64,000 nt of DNA from Sphingomonas sp. Root720 (GCF_001428605.1 NZ_LMID01000013.1:287042-351041), one strand, 5' to 3'; counted from the first letter of the stretch, positions 51,966 through 61,804 are shown. Notes: generated by a model not told the origin, from the letters alone. A program made the numbers and translations.

Positions 51966-52613
51966 TCAGCTGTCGAGGATCTTGGCGATCGCCGCCGAGA
52001 CAAGGTCCATGTCGGCCATGCCGTCGACCCGCTGCACCAGCCCTCGGGCCTCGTAGACCGGCAGGATCGGCGCGGTCTTGGCACGATATTCGGCCATCCG
52101 GGTCCGCACCGTTTCCTCATTGTCGTCGGGACGGCGCTTGAACTCGGTCGATCCGCACCGGTCGCAGATTCCGGCGACCTTCGGCTGTTTGAAGCTGTCG
52201 TGATAGCCTTCACCGCAATTAGCGCAGGTGTAGCGGCCGGTGATCCGCTCGACGAGGGCGTCCTCGTCCACTTCGAGCTCGATGACATGGTCGAGGCTGC
52301 GGCCGCGGCTCGCGAGGATCTCGTCCAGCGACCGGGCCTGCGCCTCGGTGCGGGGATAGCCGTCGAAGATCGCGCCTTCGGACGGCGCCATGCTGTCGAG
52401 CTTCTCGCCGATCAGGCCCGAGACGATCTCGTCCGAGACGAGCTCGCCCGCATCCATCACCGCCTTCGCCTTCAGGCCGATCGGCGTTCCCGCCTTGACC
52501 GCCGCGCGCAGCATGTCCCCGGTCGAAAGCTGCACCATGCCGCGATCGGCGACGAGCTTCGACGCCTGCGTTCCCTTGCCGGCGCCGGGCGGTCCCAGCA
52601 ATATGATGTTCAC
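51966..52613 (-). CDS. adk: Adenylate kinase
   Basis: A 215-residue enzyme converting AMP and ATP to two ADP. The P-loop GPPGAGKGTQ lies at residues 7-16, STGDMLR near 31-37 and FDGYPRT near 82-88. The lid domain is the long form with a four-cysteine zinc site (CANCGEGYHD and CDRCGS). The GTG at 52613 gives the normal length. Its place after secY is the usual spc-operon order. Confidence 0.97.
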   Translation of the reverse strand: MNIILLGPPGAGKGTQASKLVADRGMVQLSTGDMLRAAVKAGTPIGLKAKAVMDAGELVSDEIVSGLIGEKLDSMAPSEGAIFDGYPRTEAQARSLDEILASRGRSLDHVIELEVDEDALVERITGRYTCANCGEGYHDSFKQPKVAGICDRCGSTEFKRRPDDNEETVRTRMAEYRAKTAPILPVYEARGLVQRVDGMADMDLVSAAIAKILDS

Positions 52614-52644
52614 GAGCGGGCGCTCCGCGTAAACGTCGGAAAAT

Positions 52645-54012
52645 TCACCTCCGCATTCCCCCCTTGAGTTTGGCCTTCTTGATGAGGTCGCCATATTGAT
52701 GCGCGAGCAGATGGCTCTGGATCTGCGTCACGGTGTCGATCGTCACGTTGACGACGATCAGCAGGCTCGTACCACCAAGCGCGATGCCCAGGCCATATTG
52801 CGATGTGACATATTCGGGCACAAGGCAGATGAACGTCAGATAGGCCGCCCCGACCACGGTGATGCGGGTCAACACATAATCGAGATAGTCCGCGGTATTC
52901 TTGCCCGGGCGGATGCCGGGAATGAATCCGCCATAGCGCTTCAGATTGTCCGCGGTCTCCTCCGGGTTGAAGACGACGGCGGTGTAGAAGAAGCAGAAGA
53001 AGATGATGCCCGCGGCATAGAGCGCCATGTAAAGCGGCGTACCGTGGTGCAGATACTGGTTCATCCCGATGATGAAGTCGCCCCACATGCTCTCGCCCTG
53101 GGTCCGCTGGCCGGCGAACTGGCTCACGGTCAGCGGCATCAGCAGCAGCGACGAGGCGAAGATCGGCGGGATCACGTTGGCGGTGTTGATCTTGAGCGGC
53201 AGGTGGCTCTTATCGGCCTGCATCACGCCGCGCGCGGTCTGGCGCTTGGGATACTGGATCAGGACGCGGCGCTGCGCACGCTCCATGAAGACGATGCCCG
53301 CCACCAGGGCGACGACGCCGATCACCGCGCCGATGATGAACACCGCCGACAGCGATCCGGTGCGGCCGCCTTCGAACAGGTTGGCCAGCGCCGTCGGCAG
53401 CTGCGATACGATACCCGCCATGATGATCAGCGAGATGCCGTTGCCGATGCCGCGGCTCGTGATCTGCTCGCCCAGCCACATCAGGAACATGGTGCCGCCG
53501 ATCAGCGAGATCACCGTCGTCGCGCGGAAGAGATAGGGATCGATGACCACCGCATCCATGCCCGCGCTCGCACCCCAGCTCTCGAGGCCGACCGCGATGA
53601 AATAGCCCTGGATGCCCGTCAGCAGCACGGTGCCGTAGCGGGTATACTGGTTGAGCTTCTTGCGCCCGCTCTCGCCTTCCTTCTTGATCGCGGCGAGCGT
53701 CGGCGACAGCGAAGTCGCCAGCTGCACGACGATCGAGGCGGTGATGTAGGGCATCACCCCGAGCGCGATCAGCGACATGCGCGTCAGCGAGCCGCCCGAG
53801 AAGGCGTTGAAGAAATCGAGCACGCCGCCCTTCGTCGTATCGAACAGCGACTGGAGCGCGCGCGGATCGAGGCCCGGCAGCGGCACATGGCTGAGCAGGC
53901 GGAAGATAATCAACGCGCCCAGCGTGAACCACAGGCGCTTCTTGAGCTCGGTCGCCTTGGCGAACTGGCTGAGATTGACGTTGGCGGCCATCTGTTCGGC
54001 TGCGGATGCCAT
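52645..54012 (-). CDS. secY: Preprotein translocase subunit SecY
   Basis: A 455-residue channel subunit of the Sec translocon with ten membrane helices. The first helix LWFTLGALIIFRLLSHVPLPG, the cytoplasmic MERAQRRVLIQYPKRQ loop and the C-terminal GTSLLIVVNVTIDTVTQI are diagnostic. It follows rplO after a 105-base gap that holds a terminator-like hairpin, and precedes adk by 31 bases. Confidence 0.97.
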   Translation of the reverse strand: MASAAEQMAANVNLSQFAKATELKKRLWFTLGALIIFRLLSHVPLPGLDPRALQSLFDTTKGGVLDFFNAFSGGSLTRMSLIALGVMPYITASIVVQLATSLSPTLAAIKKEGESGRKKLNQYTRYGTVLLTGIQGYFIAVGLESWGASAGMDAVVIDPYLFRATTVISLIGGTMFLMWLGEQITSRGIGNGISLIIMAGIVSQLPTALANLFEGGRTGSLSAVFIIGAVIGVVALVAGIVFMERAQRRVLIQYPKRQTARGVMQADKSHLPLKINTANVIPPIFASSLLLMPLTVSQFAGQRTQGESMWGDFIIGMNQYLHHGTPLYMALYAAGIIFFCFFYTAVVFNPEETADNLKRYGGFIPGIRPGKNTADYLDYVLTRITVVGAAYLTFICLVPEYVTSQYGLGIALGGTSLLIVVNVTIDTVTQIQSHLLAHQYGDLIKKAKLKGGMRR

Positions 54013-54026
54013 GCGTTTCTGACCCC

Positions 54027-54068
54027 GAAAATAAAAGCGGCGGCGAACCTCTTGGGTACCGCCGCCGC
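54027..54068 (-). terminator. Terminator-like hairpin between rplO and secY
   Basis: On the minus strand a perfect 9-base-pair GC stem (arms 54060-54068 and 54037-54045, GCGGCGGCG with CGCCGCCGC) with a 14-base loop is followed directly by TTTTATTTTC (54036-54027). By shape this is a strong intrinsic terminator, placed 15 bases before the secY start. It probably lowers secY and adk expression relative to the ribosomal genes. Confidence 0.75.
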
Positions 54069-54117
54069 CTCATATAGTGTTCGCGTCGCGCTTGTCTAAG
54101 CCCGATTGCGAGGCGGC

Positions 54118-54672
54118 TCAGGCTTTGGCCGCGGCCTTCTTCGCTTCCTTGTCGGCAGCGCGGGCCTTCTGGACGGTGCGGTGCTTGGCCTGGGCCTTGT
54201 CCGCAGCGGCCACGACCTCGATCACCTCGACCGATCCGCCGGCCTTTTCGATCGCCGCCTTGGCACCCGCGGAAACGCCGGCGACCTTCAGCGAGATCTT
54301 CGCGGAGAGCTCACCCTTGCCGAGAACGCGGACGCCGTCCTTGCCGCCACGGGCGACGCCGGCCGCCTTCAGCGCGGCATGATCGATCACGCCCTTGGCG
54401 TCGAGCTTGCCGGCCTCGACCAGCTTCTGGATCGCGCCCAGGTTCACCTCGGCATAGTCCTTGGCGAAGATATTGTTGAAGCCGCGCTTCGGGATCCGCA
54501 TGTGGAGCGGCATCTGGCCGCCCTCGAAGCCGTTGATCGAGACGCCCGAGCGGCTCGTCTGGCCCTTCTGGCCTCGGCCGGCGGTCTTGCCCAGGCCCGA
54601 ACCGATACCACGGCCGACGCGGACGCGGCTCTTGCGGGCACCCTTGTTATCGCGGATTTCGTTGAGTTTCAT
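54118..54672 (-). CDS. rplO: 50S ribosomal protein L15
   Basis: A 184-residue large-subunit protein. [21 protein letters not shown] and [16 protein letters not shown] are diagnostic. The C-terminal 35 residues (from about [19 protein letters not shown]) are an Ala/Lys-rich extension absent from E. coli L15. The ATG at 54672 is preferred over a GTG three codons earlier. Confidence 0.97.
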   Translation of the reverse strand: MKLNEIRDNKGARKSRVRVGRGIGSGLGKTAGRGQKGQTSRSGVSINGFEGGQMPLHMRIPKRGFNNIFAKDYAEVNLGAIQKLVEAGKLDAKGVIDHAALKAAGVARGGKDGVRVLGKGELSAKISLKVAGVSAGAKAAIEKAGGSVEVIEVVAAADKAQAKHRTVQKARAADKEAKKAAAKA

Positions 54673-54711
54673 GATCTGCACTCGCTTTCGCTATGTTCGC
54701 GCTGAATAGAG

Positions 54712-54734
54712 GAAGGGGGCCATTAGCCCCCTTC
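54712..54734 (-). promoter_or_regulatory. Intercistronic hairpin between rpmD and rplO
   Basis: Perfect 9-base arms GAAGGGGGC (54712-54720) and GCCCCCTTC (54726-54734) around a five-base loop. No U-run follows on the minus strand. It lies midway in the 108-base gap between rpmD and rplO. Confidence 0.6.
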
Positions 54735-54780
54735 GATCCGTTTGGCCAGCCCCGAGGGACCGGCGGATCGGGACGAGGAC

Positions 54781-54963
54781 TTAGTCCTCGACCTTCACCA
54801 TATGCTGCACCTTGCGGATCATGCCGCGGACTTCGGGGGTGTCCTGAAGCTCGCGGGTCCGGTGCATCTTGTTGAGGCCGAGGCCGATCAGCGTGGCACG
54901 CTGGTCGGCGGTGCGGCGGATCGGCGAACCGACCTGCGTTACCTTGAGGGTCTTGGCAGCCAT
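54781..54963 (-). CDS. rpmD: 50S ribosomal protein L30
   Basis: A 60-residue large-subunit protein with [20 protein letters not shown] near the start and [13 protein letters not shown] at the end. Length is standard. It starts six bases after the rpsE stop, so they are translated together. Confidence 0.97.
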   Translation of the reverse strand: MAAKTLKVTQVGSPIRRTADQRATLIGLGLNKMHRTRELQDTPEVRGMIRKVQHMVKVED

Positions 54964-54969
54964 CGTCGA

Positions 54970-55686
54970 TTACTCCGTGATCGCCGCGGCTTCGGCCTCG
55001 GCGACCGGGGCCGAAGCACCGCCACGACCCAGCAGGTCGGCGATCTTCTTGCCACGGCGTTGCGACACCGACTTCGGCGAAGTCTGATCCTTCAGCGCCT
55101 CGAAGGTCGCCCGGATCATGTTGTAGGGATTCGAGGTGCCGACCGACTTGGTCACGACGTCATGGACGCCGAGGCTCTCGAAGATCGCGCGCATCGGACC
55201 GCCGGCGATGATGCCCGTGCCCGGAGGCGCGGTGCGGACCGTCACGCGGCCGGCGCCGAAGTGGCCGTTGCCGTCATGGTGAAGGGTACGGCCTTCGCGC
55301 AGCGGCACGCGGACCATCGCCTTCTTGGCGGCGGCGGTCGCCTTGGAGATCGCCTCCGGCACTTCGCGGGCCTTGCCGTGGCCGAAGCCTGCACGACCCT
55401 TGCCGTCGCCGACGACGACGAGCGCGGCGAAGCCGAAGCGCTTACCACCCTTCACCGTCTTCGAGACGCGGTTGATGTGGACGAGCTTCTCGATCAGCTC
55501 CTCGCCCTGCTCTTCGTTGCCCTTGCGGTCGTCGCGACGGCCACGGCCGTCCCGGCCACGGCCACCGCCGCGGTCGTTTCCGCCGCCACGGCCACGGCCA
55601 CCACGGCCACGACGCTCGCCCTGGCCCTCGGCACCGGGAGTGGCTTCCGCCGGAGCGGCTGCCTGGATTTCGGTTTCGTCAGCCAT
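54970..55686 (-). CDS. rpsE: 30S ribosomal protein S5 with RGG-rich N-terminal extension
   Basis: A 238-residue S5, about 70 residues longer than E. coli S5. The conserved part starts near residue 62 with [20 protein letters not shown] and includes [17 protein letters not shown]. The first 60 residues are Ala/Glu-rich and then consist of Arg-Gly repeats ([26 protein letters not shown]), likely disordered and RNA-binding. This extension is known from related alphaproteobacteria. It is 1 base from rplR. Confidence 0.97.
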   Translation of the reverse strand: MADETEIQAAAPAEATPGAEGQGERRGRGGRGRGGGNDRGGGRGRDGRGRRDDRKGNEEQGEELIEKLVHINRVSKTVKGGKRFGFAALVVVGDGKGRAGFGHGKAREVPEAISKATAAAKKAMVRVPLREGRTLHHDGNGHFGAGRVTVRTAPPGTGIIAGGPMRAIFESLGVHDVVTKSVGTSNPYNMIRATFEALKDQTSPKSVSQRRGKKIADLLGRGGASAPVAEAEAAAITE

Positions 55687-56043
55687 TTAGAACTCCAATC
55701 CGCCTTCGCGGGCCGCATCGGCCAGCGCCTTGACGCGACCATGGAAAAGGAAGCCGCCGCGATCGAACACCACCTGGGTGACGCCCGCCGCCTTGGCGCG
55801 CTCGGCAACCGCCTTGCCGACCGAAGCCGCCGCATCGGCGGTCGCACCGGTCTTGCCCTTCATATCCTTGTCGAGGGTCGAAGCCGAGGCGACCGTGCGG
55901 CCGGCCTCGTCGTCGATCACCTGGGCGTAGATATGCCGGCCCGAACGATGCACCGACAGGCGGGGACGGAGACCGCCCCTGGCCCGCAGTGCGGTGCGCA
56001 CGCGACGACGGCGGCGCTCGAAGAGAGAGAGACCCTTGCTCAT
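55687..56043 (-). CDS. rplR: 50S ribosomal protein L18
   Basis: A 118-residue 5S rRNA-binding protein. [18 protein letters not shown] near residue 27 and [19 protein letters not shown] near the end are family-typical. Its start shares a base with the rplF stop (TGATG type) and its stop abuts rpsE, so the three are tightly coupled. Confidence 0.97.
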   Translation of the reverse strand: MSKGLSLFERRRRRVRTALRARGGLRPRLSVHRSGRHIYAQVIDDEAGRTVASASTLDKDMKGKTGATADAAASVGKAVAERAKAAGVTQVVFDRGGFLFHGRVKALADAAREGGLEF

Positions 56044-56576
56044 TACTTCTTCTTCCCTTCCTTGCGGAAGATATACTCGCCAGCGTATTTGATGCCCTTG
56101 CCCTTATAGGGCTCCGGCTTCCGCCAGCGGCGGATTTCGGCGGCAACCTGGCCGACCTTCTGCTTGTCGATGCCCGAGATCTGGACGGTCGTCTGATCCG
56201 GCGTCGCGATCGTGATTCCCTCGGGGATCACGAAGTCGACATCGTGGCTGTAGCCGAGCTGCAGCTTCAGATTCTTGCCCTGGACGTTGGCGCGATAACC
56301 GACGCCGGTGATCTGGAGGGTCTTGGTATAGCCCTCGGTCACGCCGGTGATCAGGTTCTGGACCAGGGTACGCTGCATGCCCCAGAAGGACCGCGCGCGC
56401 TTGGTCTCGTTCGCCGGCTGCACCGAGATCGCACTATCCTCGATCGCATAGGTGACCTCGTCGGCCAGGCTGATGCTCAGCGTGCCCTTCGGACCCTTGA
56501 CCGAGAGCGTCTTGCCCTCGATCGCGGCGGTGACGCCTGCCGGCACGGCGACCGGCTTCTTACCGATGCGGCTCAT
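56043..56576 (-). CDS. rplF: 50S ribosomal protein L6
   Basis: A 177-residue large-subunit protein near the peptidyl transferase entrance. [17 protein letters not shown] at the start and the second-domain [19 protein letters not shown] at the end are diagnostic. Length is standard. It overlaps rpsH and rplR by single bases. Confidence 0.97.
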   Translation of the reverse strand: MSRIGKKPVAVPAGVTAAIEGKTLSVKGPKGTLSISLADEVTYAIEDSAISVQPANETKRARSFWGMQRTLVQNLITGVTEGYTKTLQITGVGYRANVQGKNLKLQLGYSHDVDFVIPEGITIATPDQTTVQISGIDKQKVGQVAAEIRRWRKPEPYKGKGIKYAGEYIFRKEGKKK

Positions 56577-56971
56577 CAGAAGACCTCCGCAAGAACCTCG
56601 CCGCCGACATTCTGCTCACGCGCTTCCGCGTCGGACAGAACACCCTTGGGCGTCGAGACGATGGTGATGCCCAGGCCGTTGCGGACGCGTGGGAGTTCCT
56701 TCGAACCCGAATAGACGCGGCGGCCAGGCTTGGAGACGCGGGCGACATGCTGGATCGCAGGCTGCCCTTCGAAATATTTCAGCTCGATGCGCAGGCCGTT
56801 GTGGCCGGCGAGGTCTTCCTCGCTATAGCCACGGATATAGCCTTCGCGCTGAAGCACGTCGAGCACACGGGCGCGCAGCTTGGACGCGGGCGAAAGCACG
56901 CTGTCCTTGCGGGCGCGCTGCCCGTTGCGGATGCGGGTGAGCAGATCACCCAGAGGATCGGTCAGAGCCAT
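56576..56971 (-). CDS. rpsH: 30S ribosomal protein S8
   Basis: A 131-residue small-subunit protein; in E. coli it also represses its own operon by binding mRNA near rpl[20 protein letters not shown] and the C-terminal [20 protein letters not shown] are typical. It lies 12 bases after rpsN. Whether the autoregulatory role is kept here cannot be judged. Confidence 0.97.
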   Translation of the reverse strand: MALTDPLGDLLTRIRNGQRARKDSVLSPASKLRARVLDVLQREGYIRGYSEEDLAGHNGLRIELKYFEGQPAIQHVARVSKPGRRVYSGSKELPRVRNGLGITIVSTPKGVLSDAEAREQNVGGEVLAEVF

Positions 56972-56983
56972 CTTTTCGGTTCC

Positions 56984-57289
56984 TTACCAGCTCGACTTCG
57001 TAACGCCGGGGATGAGGCCCTTGTTGGCCAGATCACGCAGCTGAATACGGCAAAGCCGGAACTTGCGATAATAAGCGCGGGGACGGCCCGTCACCTCGCA
57101 ACGGTTGCGCACGCGGGTCGGATTCGCGTTGCGCGGAATCTCGGCCAGCTTGAGACGAGCGATGAGGCGCTCGGTCTCGTCCTTGGCCTCGTCGTTCGCG
57201 ATCGCCTTCAGACGTGCATATTTACCCGCATAAGCCTTCACCAGCTTCTTGCGACGCTCGTTCTTGTTGATCGAACTCAGTTTCGCCAT
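56984..57289 (-). CDS. rpsN: 30S ribosomal protein S14 (zinc-independent long form)
   Basis: A 101-residue S14. [20 protein letters not shown] and [11 protein letters not shown] are diagnostic. The CxxC pairs of the zinc-binding form are missing, so this is the C-minus type of normal length. A clear AAGGAAG ribosome site precedes it, just beyond a strong hairpin in the gap after rplE. Confidence 0.97.
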   Translation of the reverse strand: MAKLSSINKNERRKKLVKAYAGKYARLKAIANDEAKDETERLIARLKLAEIPRNANPTRVRNRCEVTGRPRAYYRKFRLCRIQLRDLANKGLIPGVTKSSW

Positions 57290-57311
57290 GACTTAAGTTC
57301 TTCCTTGTCCG

Positions 57312-57332
57312 CCCGGCCGCTCGGCGGCCGGG
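57312..57332 (-). promoter_or_regulatory. Intercistronic triloop hairpin between rplE and rpsN
   Basis: Perfect 9-base arms CCCGGCCGC (57312-57320) and GCGGCCGGG (57324-57332) around a three-base loop, 20 bases after the rplE stop and just upstream of the rpsN ribosome site. No U-run follows. It may act in mRNA processing or in control of rpsN translation. Confidence 0.6.
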
Positions 57333-57352
57333 TTCTATTCCCAAATGGCCGC

Positions 57353-57934
57353 TTACGCAGCCTGCTTCTGGTCCTCGTTTTCCACGGGGAACGGGAAGCC
57401 GAACAGGCGCAGCAGCTCGCGCGCCTCGTCGTCGGTCTTCGCCGTCGTGGCGACGATCACGTCCATGCCGCGGATCTTGTCCACGCTGTCATAGCTGATC
57501 TCCGGGAAGATCAGCTGTTCCTTCAGGCCGGTGGCATAGTTGCCGCGGCCGTCGAACGACTTCGGATTGAGGCCGCGGAAGTCGCGAACGCGCGGGAGCG
57601 CGATCGTGACGAAACGGTCGAGGAACTCGTACATGCGCTCGCGGCGGAGGGTGACCTTCGCGCCGATCGGCATGCCCTCGCGCAGCTTGAACTGCGCGAT
57701 CGACTTCTTCGCCTTGGTGATCACGGCCTTCTGGCCGGCGATCTTGGTCATCTCCAGGGCGGCCTGCTCGACCTTCTTCTTGTCCTGGGTGGCCTCACCG
57801 ACGCCCATGTTCAGGACGATCTTGGTGATCCTCGGCACTTCCATGTGGTTCTTGTAGCCGAACTTCTCGGTCATCGCCTTGACGATCGTGTCGTCATAGA
57901 GCTTCCGGAAGCGCGGGGTGTAGGCATCAGCCAT
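57353..57934 (-). CDS. rplE: 50S ribosomal protein L5
   Basis: A 193-residue 5S rRNA-binding protein. [20 protein letters not shown] near residue 30 and [20 protein letters not shown] near 110 are diagnostic. The ATG at 57934 overlaps rplX by eight bases and gives the normal alphaproteobacterial length. Confidence 0.97.
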   Translation of the reverse strand: MADAYTPRFRKLYDDTIVKAMTEKFGYKNHMEVPRITKIVLNMGVGEATQDKKKVEQAALEMTKIAGQKAVITKAKKSIAQFKLREGMPIGAKVTLRRERMYEFLDRFVTIALPRVRDFRGLNPKSFDGRGNYATGLKEQLIFPEISYDSVDKIRGMDVIVATTAKTDDEARELLRLFGFPFPVENEDQKQAA

Positions 57935-58244
57935 TGATCGTCTCCCCGGTCTTGACCGCGACGCGGACCTTCTTGCCGTCCTTGACCTCGAAGCGAACAC
58001 GCGACGGCTTGCCGTCGGCGGTCGCGATCGCGACCTTCGAGACATGCATCGGCGCTTCGATACGCTCGAGGCCGCCCTGCGGGTTCGCCTGGCTCGGCTT
58101 GCGGTGGCGGGTCGCGACGTTGACGCCAGACACGATCACCTTGGCGTCCTTCGGGAAGGACTTGGTCACTTCGCCGGTCTTGCCCTTGTCCTTGCCGGAC
58201 AGGACGACGACGCGGTCACCCTTCTTGATCTTCAGCGCAGACAT
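57927..58244 (-). CDS. rplX: 50S ribosomal protein L24
   Basis: A 105-residue assembly-initiating protein with a KOW motif: [20 protein letters not shown] at residues 4-23. The ATG at 58244 overlaps the rplN stop (TGATG); a GTG one codon earlier is also open. Length is standard. Confidence 0.97.
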   Translation of the reverse strand: MSALKIKKGDRVVVLSGKDKGKTGEVTKSFPKDAKVIVSGVNVATRHRKPSQANPQGGLERIEAPMHVSKVAIATADGKPSRVRFEVKDGKKVRVAVKTGETING

Positions 58245-58615
58245 CACAGCACCTCGGGGGCGAGCGAGATGATCTTCATGTGGTTCTTGGCACGGAGCTC
58301 GCGAACCACCGGGCCGAAGATGCGGGTGCCGATCGGCTCGCCGCTGTTCTTGTTGATCAGGACGGCGGCGTTGCCGTCGAAACGGATCGTCGAACCGTCG
58401 GGACGATGGATGTCCTTGGCGGTACGGACGATGACCGCACGATGCACGTCACCCTTCTTGACCTTGCCGCGCGGAGCCGCTTCCTTGATCGAGACGACGA
58501 TGACGTCGCCCACGGTCGCGAAACGGCGCTTGGAACCGCCCAGCACCTTGATGCACTGCACCCTCTTCGCGCCGCTGTTGTCAGCGACGTCGAGGTTCGT
58601 CTGCATCTGGATCAT
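58244..58615 (-). CDS. rplN: 50S ribosomal protein L14
   Basis: A 123-residue intersubunit-bridge protein. [18 protein letters not shown] at the start and [20 protein letters not shown] near the end are diagnostic, and length is standard. It follows rpsQ after 19 bases. Confidence 0.98.
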
Positions 58616-58634
58616 TGTTCAGACCCTTCCGTTA

Positions 58635-58895
58635 TCAGGCGTGGTTCGGCGTCGCGTGGGTATCAACCCGCTCGACCACCTTCCACGTCTTAAGCTTCGA
58701 AATCGGCGCGGTCTCTTCGATGCGCACCGTCTCACCCTCGCGATACTCATTGGTCTCGTCGTGGGCGTGATACTTCTTCGACCGCTTGATGATCTTGCCG
58801 TACATCGCGTGCTTCACGCGACGTTCGACCTTCACCACGACGGTCTTGTCGGTCTTGTCGGAGACCACCGTTCCGGTCAGCACGCGCTTCGGCAT
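58635..58895 (-). CDS. rpsQ: 30S ribosomal protein S17
   Basis: An 86-residue small-subunit protein. [20 protein letters not shown] and [18 protein letters not shown] are typical. It follows rpmC after 12 bases, in standard S10-operon order. Confidence 0.97.
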   Translation of the reverse strand: MPKRVLTGTVVSDKTDKTVVVKVERRVKHAMYGKIIKRSKKYHAHDETNEYREGETVRIEETAPISKLKTWKVVERVDTHATPNHA

Positions 58896-58907
58896 GGCTG
58901 GCGCTCC

Positions 58908-59111
58908 TTACTTCGCGGCCGCAGCGGAACGCTGCGTCTGCAGGGTCTTGATCTGCGCGATGGTCCGACGGACCTCGCGCACGCGGCTCGGCTTCTCAAG
59001 CTGGTTGGTGGCAGCCTGGAAACGCAGGTTGAACTGCTCCCGCTTCAGCTCGCCCAGGTCCTGGGCCAGCTGATCGTCGGTCTTACCGTTGAGGTCAGCG
59101 ATCTTCGCCAT
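58908..59111 (-). CDS. rpmC: 50S ribosomal protein L29
   Basis: A 67-residue protein near the exit tunnel. [20 protein letters not shown] and [20 protein letters not shown] are diagnostic. The ATG at 59111 starts one base after the rplP stop; the longer open frame upstream is antisense-like shadow of rplP. Confidence 0.96.
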   Translation of the reverse strand: MAKIADLNGKTDDQLAQDLGELKREQFNLRFQAATNQLEKPSRVREVRRTIAQIKTLQTQRSAAAAK

Positions 59112-59112
59112 C

Positions 59113-59544
59113 TTACTTTTCCTCGTAGATCGACTCGCCGAAGCGAGCGACGACCTTGGTCTTGATCGGGAGCTTCTCCATCGCGCGCTCGAAGGCGACG
59201 CGGGCGAGCGGGCCGGGTACGCCGTCCAGCTCGAACAGGATGCGACCCGGCTTGACGCGGGCGGCCCAGAACTCCGGCGAACCCTTGCCCGAGCCCATGC
59301 GGACTTCGGCGGGCTTCGAGGAGACCGGAACATCCGGGAAGATGCGGATCCACAAGCGACCCTGGCGCTTGATGTGACGCGTGATCGCGCGGCGGGCCGC
59401 CTCGATCTGGCGCGCGGTGATCCGATCCGGCTCGAGGGCCTTGAGGCCGAACGCGCCGAAGTTCAGCGACGCGCCGCCGGGCGCGTTGCCATGGATGCGA
59501 CCCTTGTGGGCCTTGCGGAATTTGGTGCGCTTTGGTTGCAGCAT
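59113..59544 (-). CDS. rplP: 50S ribosomal protein L16
   Basis: A 143-residue protein at the A-site side of the large subunit. [20 protein letters not shown] and [20 protein letters not shown] are diagnostic. It follows rpsC after 63 bases that include a strong hairpin. Confidence 0.98.
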   Translation of the reverse strand: MLQPKRTKFRKAHKGRIHGNAPGGASLNFGAFGLKALEPDRITARQIEAARRAITRHIKRQGRLWIRIFPDVPVSSKPAEVRMGSGKGSPEFWAARVKPGRILFELDGVPGPLARVAFERAMEKLPIKTKVVARFGESIYEEK

Positions 59545-59591
59545 TTTCTATCGCCTTCTGACACCGATTGTCCGGTCGATCAGGCGACGCT

Positions 59592-59612
59592 GATAAGGGG
59601 AAACCCCTTATC
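59592..59612 (-). promoter_or_regulatory. Intercistronic hairpin overlapping the rpsC stop codon
   Basis: Perfect 9-base arms GATAAGGGG (59592-59600) and CCCCTTATC (59604-59612) around a three-base loop. The minus-strand 5' arm contains the TAA stop codon of rpsC, so ribosomes finishing rpsC would melt it. No U-run follows. It may protect or separate the upstream and downstream mRNA halves. Confidence 0.6.
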
Positions 59613-60303
59613 GCGCCGGCCGGACCCCCGACGTCTGAGCTTCCATCATGAGCCGGTCCTGAGCCAGCGGATCATGGCCGAGGATCTCACCCTTGAAGAT
59701 CCAGACCTTGATGCCGCACACGCCATAGGCGGTGTGAGCTTCGGCTTCGGCATAGTCGACGTTCGCGCGCAGCGTATGCAGCGGCACGCGGCCTTCGCGA
59801 TACCACTCGGTGCGGGCGATCTCCGCGCCACCGAGACGGCCGGCGCAGGTGATCCGGATGCCTTCGGCACCGAGCCGCAGGGCCGACTGCACCGCGCGCT
59901 TCATCGCGCGGCGGAAGGCGATGCGGCGCTCGAGCTGATCGGCGACGCCCTGCGCGACGAGCTTCGAGTCGATCTCGGGCTTGCGGATCTCGACGATGTT
60001 CAGCGAGACGTCCGACGAGGTCATCTTGCCGAGCGCGCGGCGAAGCTTCTCGATGTCGGCGCCCTTCTTGCCGATGATGACGCCCGGACGGGCGGCATAG
60101 ACCGAGATGCGGCACAGCTTGGCCGGACGCTCGATCACGACCTTCGAGATCGCGGCCTGCGGGATCGCCTTCATGATGTGCTTGCGGATCTTCAGATCCT
60201 CGAGCAGCAGGCGGCCGTAATCGGCGCCGTCGGCGTACCAGCGGCTGTCCCAGGTGCGGTTGATCTGCAACCGCATGCCGATCGGGTTGGACTTCTGACC
60301 CAT
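59608..60303 (-). CDS. rpsC: 30S ribosomal protein S3
   Basis: A 231-residue small-subunit head protein with a KH domain; [20 protein letters not shown] at the start and [20 protein letters not shown] near residue 60-80 (KH GxxG is GKKG) are diagnostic. The ATG at 60303 lies one base after the rplV stop. The C-terminus ends [11 protein letters not shown]. Confidence 0.98.
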   Translation of the reverse strand: MGQKSNPIGMRLQINRTWDSRWYADGADYGRLLLEDLKIRKHIMKAIPQAAISKVVIERPAKLCRISVYAARPGVIIGKKGADIEKLRRALGKMTSSDVSLNIVEIRKPEIDSKLVAQGVADQLERRIAFRRAMKRAVQSALRLGAEGIRITCAGRLGGAEIARTEWYREGRVPLHTLRANVDYAEAEAHTAYGVCGIKVWIFKGEILGHDPLAQDRLMMEAQTSGVRPAR

Positions 60304-60304
60304 A

Positions 60305-60688
60305 TTATTCAGCCTCTTCCTGCTGCTCGCGCACGACGACACGAAGGCGCGCGAACGGCTTGATGATGCGGGTCGACTTGCCGCGGCCACGCGTGGCGAA
60401 GCGCTTCATGACGATCGACTTGCCGACCGAAGCTTCCTTCACGACGAGCGCGTCGACGTCGAGGTTGTGGTTGTTCTCGGCGTTGGCGATCGCCGAGGCG
60501 AGCACCTTGCGCACGTCGATGGCCATCGCCTTCTTCGAGAAGGTGAGGATGTTGAGCGCGTCGCCGGCCTTCTTGTTGCGGATCAGGGCCGCGACGAGGT
60601 TCAGCTTCTGCGGGCTGCCGCGGACGGTGGTGGCGACCGCAAGGGCCTCCTTGTCACCGACCTTGCGCGGGGATGCGGGCTTCGACAT
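60305..60688 (-). CDS. rplV: 50S ribosomal protein L22
   Basis: A 127-residue exit-tunnel protein. [20 protein letters not shown] and the tunnel-loop region [20 protein letters not shown] are typical. The first ten residues ([10 protein letters not shown]) are a short extension. Its ATG shares a base with the rpsS stop. Confidence 0.97.
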   Translation of the reverse strand: MSKPASPRKVGDKEALAVATTVRGSPQKLNLVAALIRNKKAGDALNILTFSKKAMAIDVRKVLASAIANAENNHNLDVDALVVKEASVGKSIVMKRFATRGRGKSTRIIKPFARLRVVVREQQEEAE

Positions 60689-60960
60689 CAGCGCTTACCC
60701 TTCTTGTCGGCGTGGCCGGGGAAGTAACGCGTCGGCGCGAACTCACCCAGCTTGTGACCGACCATGTCCTCGTTGACCGCGACCGGCACGAACTTGCGGC
60801 CGTTGTAGACGCTGAACGTGAGTCCAACGAACTGCGGCAAGATGGTCGAGCGACGCGACCAGGTCTTGATCGGAGTGCGCGCACCACTGTCCTGAGCGCC
60901 TTCCGCCTTCCGGAGAAGGTGGAGATCGACGAACGGACCTTTCCAAACGGAACGGGCCAT
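60688..60960 (-). CDS. rpsS: 30S ribosomal protein S19
   Basis: A 90-residue head protein. [20 protein letters not shown] at the start and [20 protein letters not shown] near the end are diagnostic. It starts three bases after the rplB stop. Confidence 0.98.
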   Translation of the reverse strand: MARSVWKGPFVDLHLLRKAEGAQDSGARTPIKTWSRRSTILPQFVGLTFSVYNGRKFVPVAVNEDMVGHKLGEFAPTRYFPGHADKKGKR

Positions 60961-60963
60961 GGA

Positions 60964-61800
60964 TTACCTCTTCTTCTTCGCGTGGCGCGAACGGATGATG
61001 AACTTGTCGGTCGCCTTGTTGTGGCGGGTCCGGGCTCCCTTGGTGGGCTTACCCCACGGGGTCACCGGATGACGGCCACCCGAGGTGCGGCCTTCGCCGC
61101 CGCCATGGGGATGGTCGACCGGGTTCTTGGCGACGCCGCGGGTCAGCGGACGCTTTCCGAGCCAGCGGTTCCGACCGGCCTTGGCCAGGTTCTGGTTCGC
61201 ATTGTCCGGGTTCGACACGGCACCGACGGTGCACATGCAGTCCGACCGGATGTAGCGCTGCTCGCCTGAGTTCAGGCGAACCATCACCATGCCCTTGTCG
61301 CGGCCGACGATCTGCACATAGGTGCCTGCCGCCCGTGCGATCTGGCCGCCCTTGCCGGGCTTCATCTCGACGTTGTGGACGATCGTGCCAACCGGAGCCT
61401 GGCCGATTTCCATCGCGTTGCCCGGCTTGGTATCGGTCTTCTTCGCGGCGACGACGACGTCGCCGGTGGTCAGACGCTGCGGCGCGATGATGTAGGCCAG
61501 CTCGCCGTCCTCATACTTCACCAGCGCGATGAAGGCCGAACGGTTCGGGTCATATTCGAGATGCTCGACGGTCGCGGGCTGGTCCCACTTGCGACGCTTG
61601 AAGTCGATGATCCGGTACTTCTGCTTGTGGCCGCCAGCGATGCCGCGCGCGGTGGCGTGGCCCTGGTTGTTGCGGCCACCCGACTTGCGCTTGCCTTCGG
61701 TCAGCGCCTTGACGGGCTTGCCCTTGTGGAGGCTCGACTTGTCGACGAGGATCAGGCCGCGGCGGGCCGGGCTCGTCGGGTTATAATGCTTCAGCGCCAT
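60964..61800 (-). CDS. rplB: 50S ribosomal protein L2
   Basis: A 278-residue protein required for peptidyl transferase activity. [20 protein letters not shown] at the start, [20 protein letters not shown] near residue 55-75 and [17 protein letters not shown] with the functionally important His near 230 are present. Length is standard. Confidence 0.98.
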   Translation of the reverse strand: MALKHYNPTSPARRGLILVDKSSLHKGKPVKALTEGKRKSGGRNNQGHATARGIAGGHKQKYRIIDFKRRKWDQPATVEHLEYDPNRSAFIALVKYEDGELAYIIAPQRLTTGDVVVAAKKTDTKPGNAMEIGQAPVGTIVHNVEMKPGKGGQIARAAGTYVQIVGRDKGMVMVRLNSGEQRYIRSDCMCTVGAVSNPDNANQNLAKAGRNRWLGKRPLTRGVAKNPVDHPHGGGEGRTSGGRHPVTPWGKPTKGARTRHNKATDKFIIRSRHAKKKR

Positions 61801-61804
61801 GGCC

